64,000 nt of DNA from Actinomycetes bacterium. GTDB lineage: Bacteria > Actinomycetota > Actinomycetes > Mycobacteriales > Mycobacteriaceae. Shown here piece by piece: positions 36,584-47,292 of the stretch. Numbering within the stretch: position 1 is the stretch's first letter; each line of letters starts with the position of its first letter. The notes below the pieces were generated by a model. The model had not been told where the DNA came from. It saw nothing but the letters and a program-made list of their open reading frames with translations, and did no database searches. The translations under genes were made by a program, and so were the position numbers. The DNA is taken from NCBI GenBank assembly GCA_023432405.1, contig JAEYUQ010000007.1, forward strand, positions 1 to 64,000, given 5' to 3'.

Positions 36584-37141
36584 GTGAATAAGTCGGTGAA
36601 GGATCGTCTTGAGGCTCTTGTACCTGCAGCGTCTCGAGGGGATGCAACCGCACTTAACCAGATTATCGAGATCATCTACACGCCTGTGGTGCGCTACTGT
36701 AGGGCGCGTATTCAGGACACTCCAGACGTTACCGCGGAAGATATTGCTCAGGAAACGTGTTTGGCGGTAGCTCAAAACCTGTCTCGCTATGAAGATCGCG
36801 GAATGTCCTTTATGTCCTATGTGTACGGTATTGCTGTCAACAAAGTGGCAGATGCGCGGCGTCGTCTGTATAAGGATTTATCTTTTGCCTCTGAGGACTT
36901 CCCTGACTACGCGGATTCGGGTTATGGGCCTGAGGAGTACGCCCTGGTTACAGAAGGGAGTAACAGAGTTCGTGAACTTCTCGATTCCCTCAATGAGAAG
37001 TCTCGTGACATCATCATCTTGCGTGTCATCGTAGGTTTGAGCGCGGATGAGACGGCAGAGATTGTGGGCAGTACCCCTGGTGCTGTCCGTGTAGCGCAGC
37101 ATCGTGCCCTTGGGCGCCTTAGAAACATGGTGGAAGGATAG
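36584..37141 (+). CDS. sigD: ECF RNA polymerase sigma factor SigD
   Basis: About 185 residues. Region 2 is LNQIIEIIYTPVVRYCRARI, VTAEDIAQETCLAVAQNLSRY and MSFMSYVYGIAVNKVADARRR. Region 4 is LDSLNEKSRDIIILRVIVGLSADETAEIVGSTPGAVRVAQHRALGRLR. This resembles M. tuberculosis SigD closely. The start is uncertain: GTG 36584 has GGAGG 11 bases upstream; GTG 36572 and ATG 36533 are in frame. rsdA follows after three bases, giving a sigma/anti-sigma operon. whiB3 is divergent. Confidence 0.92.
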   Translation: MNKSVKDRLEALVPAASRGDATALNQIIEIIYTPVVRYCRARIQDTPDVTAEDIAQETCLAVAQNLSRYEDRGMSFMSYVYGIAVNKVADARRRLYKDLSFASEDFPDYADSGYGPEEYALVTEGSNRVRELLDSLNEKSRDIIILRVIVGLSADETAEIVGSTPGAVRVAQHRALGRLRNMVEG

Positions 37142-37144
37142 GTT

Positions 37145-37978
37145 GTGACACATCGTCAGGGGAGCAATCCTTTTAAGGATGTGAACTCCGATGATCAGTA
37201 TCTCACTGCCCTCTCAGAGGGGCGTGACCTTTCAGCGGGTGAGGACTACCTTGCCAGTCTTCTCCTTGACTTCAGGGAGGATGTCACACGTCCTGTTGAG
37301 CACCCCTTCTTCTTCGAGGCTCCTCGTCCTTGGTGGAGTCGTTTCCGTGGGCATTTCCAAGCAGCCTTGGTGGGTGCTGCCGCAGCGTCTGTAGTGGTTA
37401 TCGCAAGTGCCACAGCACTAAACCGTGTGCCGGAGACTTCCCCCATGTGGGGCTTAGCGGCCCAGGTGTTCCCGCAAAAAGCCAAGCAGAAAGAGCTTTC
37501 TGACGCCATCGTTGACATCAATCAGAAATTGGTGTCTGGAGACGTGGAGCAGGCTGGTGACATTGCTGCCGAGGCTCAGGCATCCATCCGAGGTGTGGAT
37601 ATGTACGCTCCGGCGCCTGCTGGTAGTGGCGATTCATCCGGCATTCCCCCTGCTGAGTCCTGGGGAGCTTCGCCTTCCCCTGAGATGGCGTCTACTGCTG
37701 CAGTGAAGCCCGCCCTTCCTACTCCTGCGTCTGAGGGTGAGATCACGGAACCTGCTTCACCGACTCCCGGTCAGGAACCTTCTACTAACCCCGCCCTCCC
37801 TGGTGATACCTTCTCTCCTGCGGATGCCACCACAACGGAGATACCTTCGTCTTCTGAATCGGATATTTTCGGGGCCATCCTGGAGCTCAATGCCCCCAGG
37901 GAGAGTGAGCCTCAGGCTATGGGCACGTCCAGCTCGTCTGTCTCTCCGAATAACGCGGCCCCAGCTGCAGTGAGGTAA
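37145..37978 (+). CDS. rsdA: Anti-sigma-D factor RsdA
   Basis: 277 residues. The N-terminal SigD-binding part includes DDQYLTALSEGRDLSAGEDYLASLLLDFREDV. One membrane segment follows at about 75-93, then an outer region of about 180 residues rich in Pro, Ser and Ala. The layout matches Rv3413c. Membrane-held RsdA sequesters SigD until regulated proteolysis releases it (known of the family). GTG start three bases after the sigD stop. The low-complexity outer tail is poorly conserved. Confidence 0.88.
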   Translation: MTHRQGSNPFKDVNSDDQYLTALSEGRDLSAGEDYLASLLLDFREDVTRPVEHPFFFEAPRPWWSRFRGHFQAALVGAAAASVVVIASATALNRVPETSPMWGLAAQVFPQKAKQKELSDAIVDINQKLVSGDVEQAGDIAAEAQASIRGVDMYAPAPAGSGDSSGIPPAESWGASPSPEMASTAAVKPALPTPASEGEITEPASPTPGQEPSTNPALPGDTFSPADATTTEIPSSSESDIFGAILELNAPRESEPQAMGTSSSSVSPNNAAPAAVR

Positions 37979-39616
<1,638 letters not shown>

Positions 39617-39636
39617 AGCTCCGCGATAAGCGCCGT

Positions 39637-39691
39637 CCACGTAGCCGTACTGGTGGTACTCCTTGCTACCACGGCACGGTAACGTGGTTTT
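39637..39691 (+). terminator. Long hairpin with T-run between guaB2 and guaB3
   Basis: CCACGT 39637-39642 pairs with ACGTGG 39682-39687, CCGT 39645-39648 with ACGG 39676-39679, and GTGGTA 39653-39658 with TACCAC 39667-39672, with small internal loops. TTTT follows at 39688. It would reduce readthrough into guaB3. Confidence 0.7.
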
Positions 39692-39721
39692 CCGAACATT
39701 TTAGGAAAGAGGTAGACCGCC

Positions 39722-40873
39722 ATGCGCGATCATGTGGAAATCGGAATTGGCCGTGAGGCTCGAAAAGCATACAACCTCAGCCAGATTAGTGTGGTGCCAT
39801 CACGGCGCACTCGTTCTTCCAAGGACGTGGATACCTCCTGGCATATTGACGCATACACCTTCGATCTACCCATCATGTCAGAGCCCACAGACGCTTTAGC
39901 TGGCTTAGAGTTTGTTCAAGAAATGGACAAGCAGGGTGGCTTGAGCGTGATTAACGCTGAGGGTTTGTGGGGGCGTCAGGCTGACCTCAACTCAGCCATT
40001 GCTGAACTTATCGACGCCGCGGACCAGGACGCTAGTAACCAGCAGAATTTGCGCACGTCGACGGGTCTTGAGTCTGCTGCTATTGCTACCTTGCAGCGGC
40101 TTCACGCTGCACCTTTGGATGTAGAGTTGCTGTCTGAACGTCTTGCGCAGGTGCGTGACAGCGGCGCTACTCTCGCGGTGCGGGTATCTCCGCAACACGC
40201 CCGTGAGCTGGCGCCTGCCATTGTGAAAGCAGGAGCAGACCTTTTGGTTGTGCAGGGCACAATCATCTCCGCTCAGCATGTGGCTCAAAGTGGTGACACC
40301 TTGGATCTCAAGGACTTTATCCAGGGTCTTGATATTCCTGTGATAACAGGTGGAGTTTCGGATTACACCACCGCTCTTCATCTCATGCGCACCGGGGCTG
40401 CCGGTGTGATTGTGGGTGATGGCGGAGCAAACGCCAGCCCCTTAGGGTTGGGTGTTCCTCTGGCTACTGCTATTGCAGATGTGGCTGCCGCACGGAGGGA
40501 CTATCTGGATGAAACTGGTGGCCGTTATGTCCACGTTATTGCTCATGGTTTCCCCGGTGGCGCCGGAGATATTGTCACCTCCATTGCCTGCGGTGCAGAT
40601 GCTGTGATGTTGGGGAAGCAGTTGGCAGGGGTGCAGGAGGCTGCTGGTCGTGGGTACTACTGGCCGTCGGTGGCGGCGCATCCCCGGTACCCGCGGGGTT
40701 CAGTGCGTCGTGAATCTCAGGATCTTGTGTCCTTGGAGAAGCTTCTGCACGGCCCATCCACTAATCCCGAGGGGATGAGTAACCTCATGGGTGGGGTGCG
40801 GCGCGCTATGGCTAAGTGTGGCTATACCGATGTCAAGTCTTTCCAGAAAGCGCCGCTTATCGTTGAATCCTAA
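39722..40873 (+). CDS. guaB3: GuaB3 family IMP dehydrogenase-related protein
   Basis: 383 residues of the IMPDH/GMP-reductase barrel without CBS domains. The opening [36 protein letters not shown] is typical of the actinobacterial GuaB3 group. [45 protein letters not shown] and [13 protein letters not shown] form the phosphate-binding part. The canonical catalytic-loop cysteine of IMPDH is not seen, so its reaction is uncertain. It lies between guaB2 and guaA with its own AAAGAGG site. Confidence 0.92.
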   Translation: MRDHVEIGIGREARKAYNLSQISVVPSRRTRSSKDVDTSWHIDAYTFDLPIMSEPTDALAGLEFVQEMDKQGGLSVINAEGLWGRQADLNSAIAELIDAADQDASNQQNLRTSTGLESAAIATLQRLHAAPLDVELLSERLAQVRDSGATLAVRVSPQHARELAPAIVKAGADLLVVQGTIISAQHVAQSGDTLDLKDFIQGLDIPVITGGVSDYTTALHLMRTGAAGVIVGDGGANASPLGLGVPLATAIADVAAARRDYLDETGGRYVHVIAHGFPGGAGDIVTSIACGADAVMLGKQLAGVQEAAGRGYYWPSVAAHPRYPRGSVRRESQDLVSLEKLLHGPSTNPEGMSNLMGGVRRAMAKCGYTDVKSFQKAPLIVES

Positions 40874-40982
40874 GCTGCTGTGCCATATCGGTGTCTCTCC
40901 TGGCTTGGTCAGCCGTCAGTACTGCCAGGCTCTGTGAGAAACCAGAATCCAGGATTACACCGGGAGAGATTTTCTCAGCGGG

Positions 40983-40988
40983 TAGTAT
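40983..40988 (+). promoter_or_regulatory. -10 element TAGTAT of guaA
   Basis: TAGTAT ends seven bases before GTG 40996. No ribosome site is present, so a leaderless guaA message is likely. Confidence 0.5.
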
Positions 40989-40995
40989 TACGCCC

Positions 40996-42567
40996 GTGAC
41001 ATCAAGTTCTTCCAACAAACAACAGCCAGTTCTGGTTGTGGATTTTGGCGCTCAGTATGCCCAGCTCATTGCGCGTCGTGTACGTGAGGCGCGTATCTAT
41101 TCTGAGGTGATTCCCTCCACGGCGTCGGCTAAGGAGATTGCAGCTAAAAATCCTGCCGCACTTATTCTTTCAGGCGGACCTTCCTCCGTGTATGAGGATG
41201 GTGCTCCGCAACTTGACCCAGACATTCTGGCTCTTGGGCTTCCCGTTTTTGGCATTTGCTATGGCTTTCAAGCTATGACTCATGCTCTGGGCGGCACCGT
41301 GTCAGAGACAGGTACTCGTGAGTACGGGCGCACCACTATTGAGTTGGTGGGTGATGGCGGTGTTGTGCATTCCGGGTTTGAGCCCAAGCATCAAACGTGG
41401 ATGTCTCATAGCGACGCTGTTTCTCAGGCGCCTGAGGGCTTTACTGTGACGGCGTGTTCTCCGGGCGCGCCGGTGGCTGCCTTTGAAAACCTGAGTCAGC
41501 GCATGGCAGGTGTTCAATACCATCCGGAGGTGTTGCATTCTCAGCACGGGCAGGAAGTTTTGGAGCATTTCCTTTACGACGTCGCTGGTCTCACCCCCAC
41601 GTGGACACCCTCCAACATTGCTGAGCAACTCATCGAGCAGGTTCGTGAGCAGGTTGGCCCTGAAGGTCGTGCCATTTGCGGTTTGTCTGGAGGTGTTGAT
41701 TCTGCTGTGGCGGCAGCCCTGGTACAGCGTGCCATTGGTGATCGTCTCACCTGTGTTTTTATTGATCATGGTCTGCTCCGCAAGGGGGAGCGGGAGCAGG
41801 TGGAGCAGGATTTTGTGGCGGCTACCGGGGCTCGTCTCATTACGCGAGACGAACAGAGCACGTTCCTGGAGAAACTGAAGGGTATTTCTGACCCGGAAAC
41901 CAAGCGCAAAACAATCGGTGCCGAGTTCATCTACGCCTTCGACAGGGCCGTCGCTCAGGCTTTGGAAGGTCACAAGGTGGAATTCCTTGTCCAGGGCACC
42001 TTGTACCCGGATGTGGTGGAATCTGGTGGGGGAACAGGTACAGCCACAATCAAGAGCCATCACAACGTTGGCGGGCTACCGGATGATATGGAGTTCACGC
42101 TGGTAGAGCCACTTCGCACTCTCTTTAAAGATGAGGTGCGGGCTGTGGGCCGTGAGCTAGGGCTTCCTGATGGGATTGTGCAGCGTCAGCCTTTCCCTGG
42201 GCCAGGTTTGGGAATCCGCATTATTGGTTCCATCACCAAGGAGCGCTTGGATGTGTTGCGCGAAGCGGATGCCATTGTCCGCGAGGAGCTGACCCGCGCT
42301 GGTTTGGACAGCCAAATCTGGCAGTGTCCCGTTGTCTTGCTAGCTGACGTGCGTTCAGTTGGTGTTCAGGGGGATCACCGCACCTATGGGCATCCCATTG
42401 TCTTGCGTCCGGTGTCTTCCGAAGACGCTATGACAGCAGACTGGGTGCGTTTGCCTTATGAGGTGCTGGAAAAGATTTCTACGCGAATTACCAACGAGGT
42501 GAAAGAAGTAAACCGAGTGGTGCTGGATGTCACCAGCAAGCCGCCAGGAACTATCGAGTGGGAGTAA
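40996..42567 (+). CDS. guaA: GMP synthase (glutamine-hydrolysing)
   Basis: 523 residues. Aminates XMP to GMP. The N-terminal glutaminase has its Cys in GICYGFQAM and His in [11 protein letters not shown]. The ATP pyrophosphatase domain has the P-loop [11 protein letters not shown]. The C-terminal dimer domain has [15 protein letters not shown] and ends [15 protein letters not shown] 40996 is chosen over GTG/ATG codons further upstream because family members begin just before [21 protein letters not shown], and a -10 lies at leaderless distance. Confidence 0.97.
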   Translation: MTSSSSNKQQPVLVVDFGAQYAQLIARRVREARIYSEVIPSTASAKEIAAKNPAALILSGGPSSVYEDGAPQLDPDILALGLPVFGICYGFQAMTHALGGTVSETGTREYGRTTIELVGDGGVVHSGFEPKHQTWMSHSDAVSQAPEGFTVTACSPGAPVAAFENLSQRMAGVQYHPEVLHSQHGQEVLEHFLYDVAGLTPTWTPSNIAEQLIEQVREQVGPEGRAICGLSGGVDSAVAAALVQRAIGDRLTCVFIDHGLLRKGEREQVEQDFVAATGARLITRDEQSTFLEKLKGISDPETKRKTIGAEFIYAFDRAVAQALEGHKVEFLVQGTLYPDVVESGGGTGTATIKSHHNVGGLPDDMEFTLVEPLRTLFKDEVRAVGRELGLPDGIVQRQPFPGPGLGIRIIGSITKERLDVLREADAIVREELTRAGLDSQIWQCPVVLLADVRSVGVQGDHRTYGHPIVLRPVSSEDAMTADWVRLPYEVLEKISTRITNEVKEVNRVVLDVTSKPPGTIEWE

Positions 42568-42594
42568 GCACTACACAAGTGCGAGGTCATGCTA

Positions 42595-42652
42595 AAGCTC
42601 CGGCTTCGTAGTCTCAGGCGCAGTGTGCGCTAAGGCTAGGAAGCCGGAGCTT
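42595..42652. terminator. Nested perfect inverted repeat after guaA
   Basis: AAGCTCCGGCTTC at 42595-42607 pairs perfectly with GAAGCCGGAGCTT at 42640-42652. Within the loop GCGCA 42618-42622 pairs with TGCGC 42626-42630. It sits between convergent guaA and the lipase gene and is likely a bidirectional terminator. No T-run. Confidence 0.7.
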
Positions 42653-42691
42653 AGATAACGATGCTGCCAAAAGCAGACGGCATCACGGAAC

Positions 42692-43561
42692 TTAGATGAT
42701 GGAGCACTTCGGCGCCACGGTTTGTCCACGGAAGAACTGGACGATTGATTCCTGGACTATTGGCATGAAGCTTAAAGTGGTGTGTTCCGCATATTGCCCT
42801 GGACAGAGATCTTCGGTCAGGACGTTTTGATAGTCTCCTGAACCAGTCATCAGGCTGTTGGTGTACGGGCCAGCAACTATGTCGGCTCGGGAATCTATGT
42901 TGAGGTACTCAATACCGGGCAGTGCAATGGGGTTAGTAGTGCGTTTGATGAACTCGTTATCCGGATTGAGATTCTGGCAGGTTCCGATTCCCAAGCAGTT
43001 GTTGGGAAGAATTGGTCCGAGCTTGGCCAGAGGAGATCCGTTCATCACACCAGAGATGTTCGCAACTTTATCCACCTTCTTGGCATTATCGCCCTGCCGC
43101 ATCCACGCCGCAGTAATCAGACCGCCTTGGGAGTAGGTGACGATATTGACCTTTTTAGCTCCGGTATCTTTCATTACTTTGTCGACGTAGGCACCAAAGC
43201 TCGGCGTGTATTTGTCGATATAGTCAAAAATAGCCATGTTGGGGTCTTGGAGTGAGGTGACAAGGGGTGACCACTCGTAGAAGGACATCCCATTGCGTTC
43301 GAGGACGGTATGGAAGCCGGAATTGAGTCCAGGAATATCCAAGGCGCTTCCTGTCCAGATGATGGGGTTCTTGGAGGAATCCTCGCGAATCTGTTTGGTA
43401 ACAACGGCTGGTCTGAGCAAGTTGCCAGTGGGGAGAGCTGGAGACTGGCCAGTGTCAGCGTGGGCTACAGGTGTCACCATAAGAGCTGCAGCCGTGGCGA
43501 TGGAAGCAAGAACTCCTCCCATGTAACGAGTCAGGCGATGGGAGAGTCTGAGAATATGCAC
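42692..43561 (-). CDS. Secreted lipase/esterase, alpha/beta hydrolase (lipase class 2 type)
   Basis: 289 residues. A Sec signal peptide (RLTRYMGGVLASIATAAALMVTPVAHA) is followed by an alpha/beta hydrolase with the nucleophile in VTYSQGG and a lid-like C-terminal part with four cysteines (NNCLGIGTCQNL; DLCPGQ; PKCSII). The Asp in SRADIVAGP and the His in EHTTLSF complete a plausible triad. It resembles the secreted triacylglycerol lipases of skin corynebacteria and propionibacteria. The substrate is inferred as lipids. It converges on guaA. Confidence 0.85.
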   Translation of the reverse strand: MHILRLSHRLTRYMGGVLASIATAAALMVTPVAHADTGQSPALPTGNLLRPAVVTKQIREDSSKNPIIWTGSALDIPGLNSGFHTVLERNGMSFYEWSPLVTSLQDPNMAIFDYIDKYTPSFGAYVDKVMKDTGAKKVNIVTYSQGGLITAAWMRQGDNAKKVDKVANISGVMNGSPLAKLGPILPNNCLGIGTCQNLNPDNEFIKRTTNPIALPGIEYLNIDSRADIVAGPYTNSLMTGSGDYQNVLTEDLCPGQYAEHTTLSFMPIVQESIVQFFRGQTVAPKCSII

Positions 43562-43771
43562 GTTTTCTCCTTATATATCTAGTGGTCAAGATGCAGCCAC
43601 TGTGATGGATAGCTGTCAGGTGCATGGCGCCACGATCAGCTCTCATCAATGAATATTAACATCACCTTATGGGTTGGCATCCTCTCCTAGAGTGGGCAAG
43701 GGGGGCTTGGGCTTGATGTGATATATCGAAAATCCTTGACCGCAGGCTTTCTATCTGCGAGCATATGAGTC

Positions 43772-44014
43772 ATGTTTGCTGTTGGGCTTTTTCAGCTTGT
43801 CATGGTACTTTTCTTCCTTGCCTACATTGCCTTTGCTGTTGCTGCTGCTGTCAGTATCGTAAGAAGCTACTCTCTAACAGGTGCTGGTAAAGCACTGTGG
43901 CTTTTCTTGATATTTACGTTCCCCTTGTTCGGATCTCTTATCTGGTTTATATGGGGGCAGAGCGCTCAGCTGGACGCCTCTCAAGCTCAGGAGGTTCCAA
44001 ACCTCCATTCGTGA
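43772..44014 (+). CDS. Small membrane protein with PLD-nuclease N-terminal (PLDc_N) domain
   Basis: 80 residues. Two membrane segments (about 5-27 and 40-59) separated by a short basic turn, with the FPLFGSLIWFIWG ending that marks the PLDc_N domain. No phospholipase D catalytic domain is present, as is common for these stand-alone actinobacterial proteins. The function is unknown. No clear ribosome site before the ATG. Confidence 0.75.
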   Translation: MFAVGLFQLVMVLFFLAYIAFAVAAAVSIVRSYSLTGAGKALWLFLIFTFPLFGSLIWFIWGQSAQLDASQAQEVPNLHS

Positions 44015-44194
44015 GTGCTTGAAACCATGTGCGGGGGCCTTGTGGGACAATCCATATCTGCTCTGCCACAATGCCCATAGTTTTCGGGGAGCATGATGGC
44101 ATAGGTGGGACGCTCTGCTCTAGAGACTGTGTCTGTGGTGAAGGAGTACAAGAGAAGCGTCGAGCCTGGTGCTTCGGTGTTATAGGGTGAATGC

Positions 44195-44536
44195 ATGAGC
44201 ATCATCGTTACTAATGAGATTACGGTTCCTGCCTCGCGTCTTGAGGAGGTAGCTGCTAAATTCACGTCAAACGGTAACAAGATCAGGCATCTTGACGGAT
44301 TCGAGGGATTTGAGGTTCTTCGGCCCACTGAACCTGCTGATGATCGTGTACTTGTAATTACACGGTGGCGCGATGAGAGTGCCTATCTGGCATGGCGGCA
44401 CTCGGAACATTTTGCAGCTGGTCATCCTCAGGCTCATCAACGCACACAGGGGCAGGGGTCTTCGAGTGGGGACTCCCAGAAGAAGAACTCTGTTGTTAGG
44501 CACTATGAGGTGAAGGTAGCTGTTTCCCCTCAGTAG
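44195..44536 (+). CDS. MhuD-like haem-degrading monooxygenase (ABM domain)
   Basis: 113 residues of the antibiotic-biosynthesis-monooxygenase fold. Against M. tuberculosis MhuD from memory, the key Asn is at position 7 (IIVTNEI), DGFEGFEVLRP matches its central strand, a Trp sits at 67 in AYLAWRHS and a His at 77, one residue off the MhuD haem-ligand spacing. A function in opening host haem for iron is therefore inferred. A charged insert (GQGSSSGDSQKKN) precedes the last strand. TATAGG eight bases upstream suggests a leaderless message. Confidence 0.75.
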   Translation: MSIIVTNEITVPASRLEEVAAKFTSNGNKIRHLDGFEGFEVLRPTEPADDRVLVITRWRDESAYLAWRHSEHFAAGHPQAHQRTQGQGSSSGDSQKKNSVVRHYEVKVAVSPQ

Positions 44537-44626
44537 AGGCTTGCGCGTGAAACGGGGGAGAGCACTCTGAAGGCAACCTTGAGGGGTAAGTCTCGGGTGC
44601 CTTGCCAGTGGCTCACGTGCTCTCGC

Positions 44627-44767
44627 TTACTGTGCGGGGGCGTCGTTACGGGGGCAGGTACACCATTGGCCTGCAGGTACTGTGGCTTTCACATCTTCAA
44701 TATGTTTCCCGCAGCCTTTCCAGGTAGTTTTGCCGCAGGTGGGGCAGGTCACTGGGTAGCACATCAT
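44627..44767 (-). CDS. Cysteine-rich mini-protein, 46 aa, zinc-ribbon-like
   Basis: Found by reading the minus strand; it is below usual ORF length limits. The 46 residues include six cysteines (3, 8, 11, 19, 36, 38), starting MMCYPVTCPTCGKTTWKGCG. CPTCG is a zinc-ribbon knuckle. An AAGGAG lies four bases before the first ATG. I recall short proteins of this kind (CYPVxCxxCGKTTWxGCG) as widespread in actinobacteria and often unannotated. The function is unknown. It is divergent from imuA'. Confidence 0.8.
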   Translation of the reverse strand: MMCYPVTCPTCGKTTWKGCGKHIEDVKATVPAGQWCTCPRNDAPAQ

Positions 44768-44937
44768 GAGCTCCTTAAAAGTGAATCAACATTAGTTGCA
44801 AAAAAGAAGGTCTGAGAAACACCCTAATACAGGATAGCTATTACCGATGAGGGGATATCTGGGGACAATTGGGGCGGGTGACTGCTTGGGGTAGTCACCG
44901 TGAATGGATGTGGGCACTGCACAGTAAGAGGAGCTGT

Positions 44938-44967
44938 TTGACTAAGCGGGAATAGTACGCGCATAAT
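44938..44967 (+). promoter_or_regulatory. Promoter of imuA'
   Basis: TTGACT at 44938-44943 and CATAAT at 44962-44967 are 18 bases apart. The GTG start at 44974 is six bases beyond, so the message is leaderless. TCGAAC lies just inside the gene (44978-44983), a possible LexA half-site with a poor partner. Confidence 0.65.
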
Positions 44968-44973
44968 GTTTCC

Positions 44974-45660
44974 GTGAATCGAACAAGCGTGCTATCTGCT
45001 GATGCTCTGGCAGATCTTCCCAAGGAAGATAAGCTCGTAGTACTGCGCGCGCGTATGGACGCCATGACGGGTACTCCTCTAAAGTCTCCTCATGTTTTCC
45101 GGAATGTACTCACAACTCTTCCTGAGCTTGATAAACTTCTGCCTTTCGGGGGGCTTGTGCGCTGCACTCTCAACCACATCTCGGATACACCTTTGTTGCT
45201 AGCAGAGATGATAGCTGCCATGAGTCAAGCAGGCTGCTATGTGGCGGTGGTGGGCTGGCCAGAGTTTTCCTACGCAGAGGTGTTCGATACAGGCGGTGAT
45301 TTATCTCATGTGCTTGTGGTCGCTGATCCGGGCAGGAATCCTCTGGGGGTTACTGCAGCGTTAGCAGATGGAGTGGATCTTGTGATTCATCACCAGGATA
45401 TTCCTGGACGTCTCACAGATAGTGATGCTCGGCCGCTGCGGGCAAAAGTTCATCAGGGAACTGCTGCTGTGCTTTTTATTAATCTCAAGGTGCCTACCCC
45501 CAGCACAGAAATTTCTGCCCAAGTTACCGCCTACCGTGGCATAGGTGCAGGCAGTGGTCGTATCACAGGGGTGGATCTTCGCCTAGGAGTCAACGCACAG
45601 CGTGGGAAGCGGTGCGGAACTATGACCATTGGTCAGCCTGCCCAGCTTCGTGCTGTCTAG
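44974..45660 (+). CDS. imuA': Mutasome accessory protein ImuA'
   Basis: 228 residues, a RecA-like fold without a clear Walker A. It has ALADLPKEDKLVVLRARMDAM, FGGLVRCTLNHISDTPLLLAEMIAAMSQAGCYVAVVGWPEFSYAEV, and VAYRGIGAGSGRITGVDLRLGV. It matches Rv3395c in length and context. In mycobacteria ImuA' and ImuB couple the clamp to DnaE2 for damage-induced mutagenesis. imuB follows 11 bases later. Confidence 0.88.
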   Translation: MNRTSVLSADALADLPKEDKLVVLRARMDAMTGTPLKSPHVFRNVLTTLPELDKLLPFGGLVRCTLNHISDTPLLLAEMIAAMSQAGCYVAVVGWPEFSYAEVFDTGGDLSHVLVVADPGRNPLGVTAALADGVDLVIHHQDIPGRLTDSDARPLRAKVHQGTAAVLFINLKVPTPSTEISAQVTAYRGIGAGSGRITGVDLRLGVNAQRGKRCGTMTIGQPAQLRAV

Positions 45661-45670
45661 GAGAACAGGA

Positions 45671-47263
45671 ATGAGAATTGCGGCACTCTGGTTTCCGGAT
45701 TGGGCACTTCATGCAGCTCCTGGGAAAGCTCCTCAGGCTATTGTCAAAGGTCATGTGCTCTGGGCCTGTGACGCTCTGGCCCGTCGTGCTGGTTTACAAC
45801 GCGGAATGCCCCTGAGCCAGGCGCGCGCCCTGTGCCCTCACCTCAGCGTCTCTTCCTACGAGTCAGACCGAGACTACAGAGCCTTTGAACCTATCATTGC
45901 CCAGTTAGATCACGTAACTGCATCCGTTGAGGTAGTCCGCCCCGGGCTGGCAGCCATCAATCTGGAGGGGGTTGCCCACTATTACGGCGGGGAGGATCAT
46001 GCCGCTGAATCACTCATCGACGCCGCTTCTTACTGTGGTGTGGACGTATTCTTGGGCATAGCAGATGAGATCACCACAGCGGTGCTAGCAGCGCGAGCAG
46101 GAGTAGTGGTGCCCCCAGGACTCTCAAGGGAGTTTTTGTCCGAGGTGTCACTGGATGCGGTAATGGCAGAACCAGCCTTAGAGGTGGATACAGAGATCAT
46201 CGACATCTGCAAGCGTATGGGTATAAAAACCCTGGGGGATATGGCAAATCTTCCTCAGCATAGTGTTGTGACTCGCTTCGGGAAAGCAGGCCAGTGGCTC
46301 CATGATATTGCTCGAGGAAGAACCCGAGGAAATGTGATTCCTGCTGAGAAACAGGCTGATTACTCGGTGACCTGTGTCCCAGAAGAACCTGTGAGCCGAG
46401 TGGATACCGCTGCGTTTCTTGCGCGAGAGCTAGCAGCACAGCTGCATCACAAGCTGCGGAATGCAGGAGTGATATGCAGGCGACTCAAAATTGTTGCTGT
46501 AAGTAACCTTCGAGTGGCAGATTCCGAAGGAGAGGATACAGGAGCAGAGAATTCCGGGGCAGGGGATTTCAGGGCAAGCAGTTCTGAGGTCCTAGAAAGA
46601 GTCTGGACCCTGCATGAAGGGATTGATGAGAAAGCTACTGCAGAACGAGTGCGCTGGCAGCTGGATGGATGGTTAAGCAGCGGAGCAGCAGGAGAAGTCA
46701 CTGAGCTTTCTCTTATTCCGGAGGAAACCTCTGTGCCTCCGGTGGAAGGTGAGCTGTGGTCCCGCAGGGGGACTAAAGATAAAGCAGAGCGTGCGGCTAG
46801 CCGCGTGCAATCTATGGTGGGATTTGATCGCGTGGTACAGCCAGTAATGGTGGGTGGGAGGGGCGTGGCGGAACGAATCGCCTTTGTGCCGTATGGGGAA
46901 AAACGCGAGGATGACGGCACAGTGTGGGTGGGACAAATTCCCCCGCCCTTGCCTAGCCGTTTAGTGCGCTCTGTTGAGCCGAAAACCAAGAGGCATTCTG
47001 ATGGGCAGGTTACCGTGGTGGGACAAGGAGAACAGCCCGTTGTTGTGACAGCAGAAGCTCTGCTTTCTCAGCCCCCTAGGAAGATGTGCTGGGGAGGAGA
47101 AAGCTACCAGATCACCGGGTGGTCAGGGCCGTGGCCTGTATCTACATACAAGGAACATTGTGCCCGCATGGAGATAGTAGGTGCAGATTCGGAGGGAAGA
47201 CCTCACGCTTGGCTCATCACGTGGAGCAACGGGAGCTGGCAGGTGGAGGCCAGCTACGGCTGA
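45671..47263 (+). CDS. imuB: Y-family polymerase homologue ImuB
   Basis: 530 residues. The Y-family palm and finger region starts MRIAALWFPDWALHAAPGKAPQAI, with the typical ARRAGLQRGMPLSQARALCP. In ImuB the acidic catalytic residues of true Y polymerases are lost, and here AALWFPDW takes the place of the D-x-D-x-F start. The helix-hairpin-helix (MGIKTLGDMANLPQ) and the C-terminal interaction region, ending ARMEIVGADSEGRPHAWLITW, are present. ATG with AGGAGAACAGGA upstream. It is a scaffold for DnaE2 and the clamp. Confidence 0.92.
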   Translation: MRIAALWFPDWALHAAPGKAPQAIVKGHVLWACDALARRAGLQRGMPLSQARALCPHLSVSSYESDRDYRAFEPIIAQLDHVTASVEVVRPGLAAINLEGVAHYYGGEDHAAESLIDAASYCGVDVFLGIADEITTAVLAARAGVVVPPGLSREFLSEVSLDAVMAEPALEVDTEIIDICKRMGIKTLGDMANLPQHSVVTRFGKAGQWLHDIARGRTRGNVIPAEKQADYSVTCVPEEPVSRVDTAAFLARELAAQLHHKLRNAGVICRRLKIVAVSNLRVADSEGEDTGAENSGAGDFRASSSEVLERVWTLHEGIDEKATAERVRWQLDGWLSSGAAGEVTELSLIPEETSVPPVEGELWSRRGTKDKAERAASRVQSMVGFDRVVQPVMVGGRGVAERIAFVPYGEKREDDGTVWVGQIPPPLPSRLVRSVEPKTKRHSDGQVTVVGQGEQPVVVTAEALLSQPPRKMCWGGESYQITGWSGPWPVSTYKEHCARMEIVGADSEGRPHAWLITWSNGSWQVEASYG

Positions 47264-47292
47264 CAGAATCGCTCAGTTGAGCAACGGGGAAG

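Noticed and set aside
44978..44993. Possible LexA box at the start of imuA'
   Set aside because: Only the left half (TCGAAC) fits; the right half (GTGCTA) matches the box poorly.
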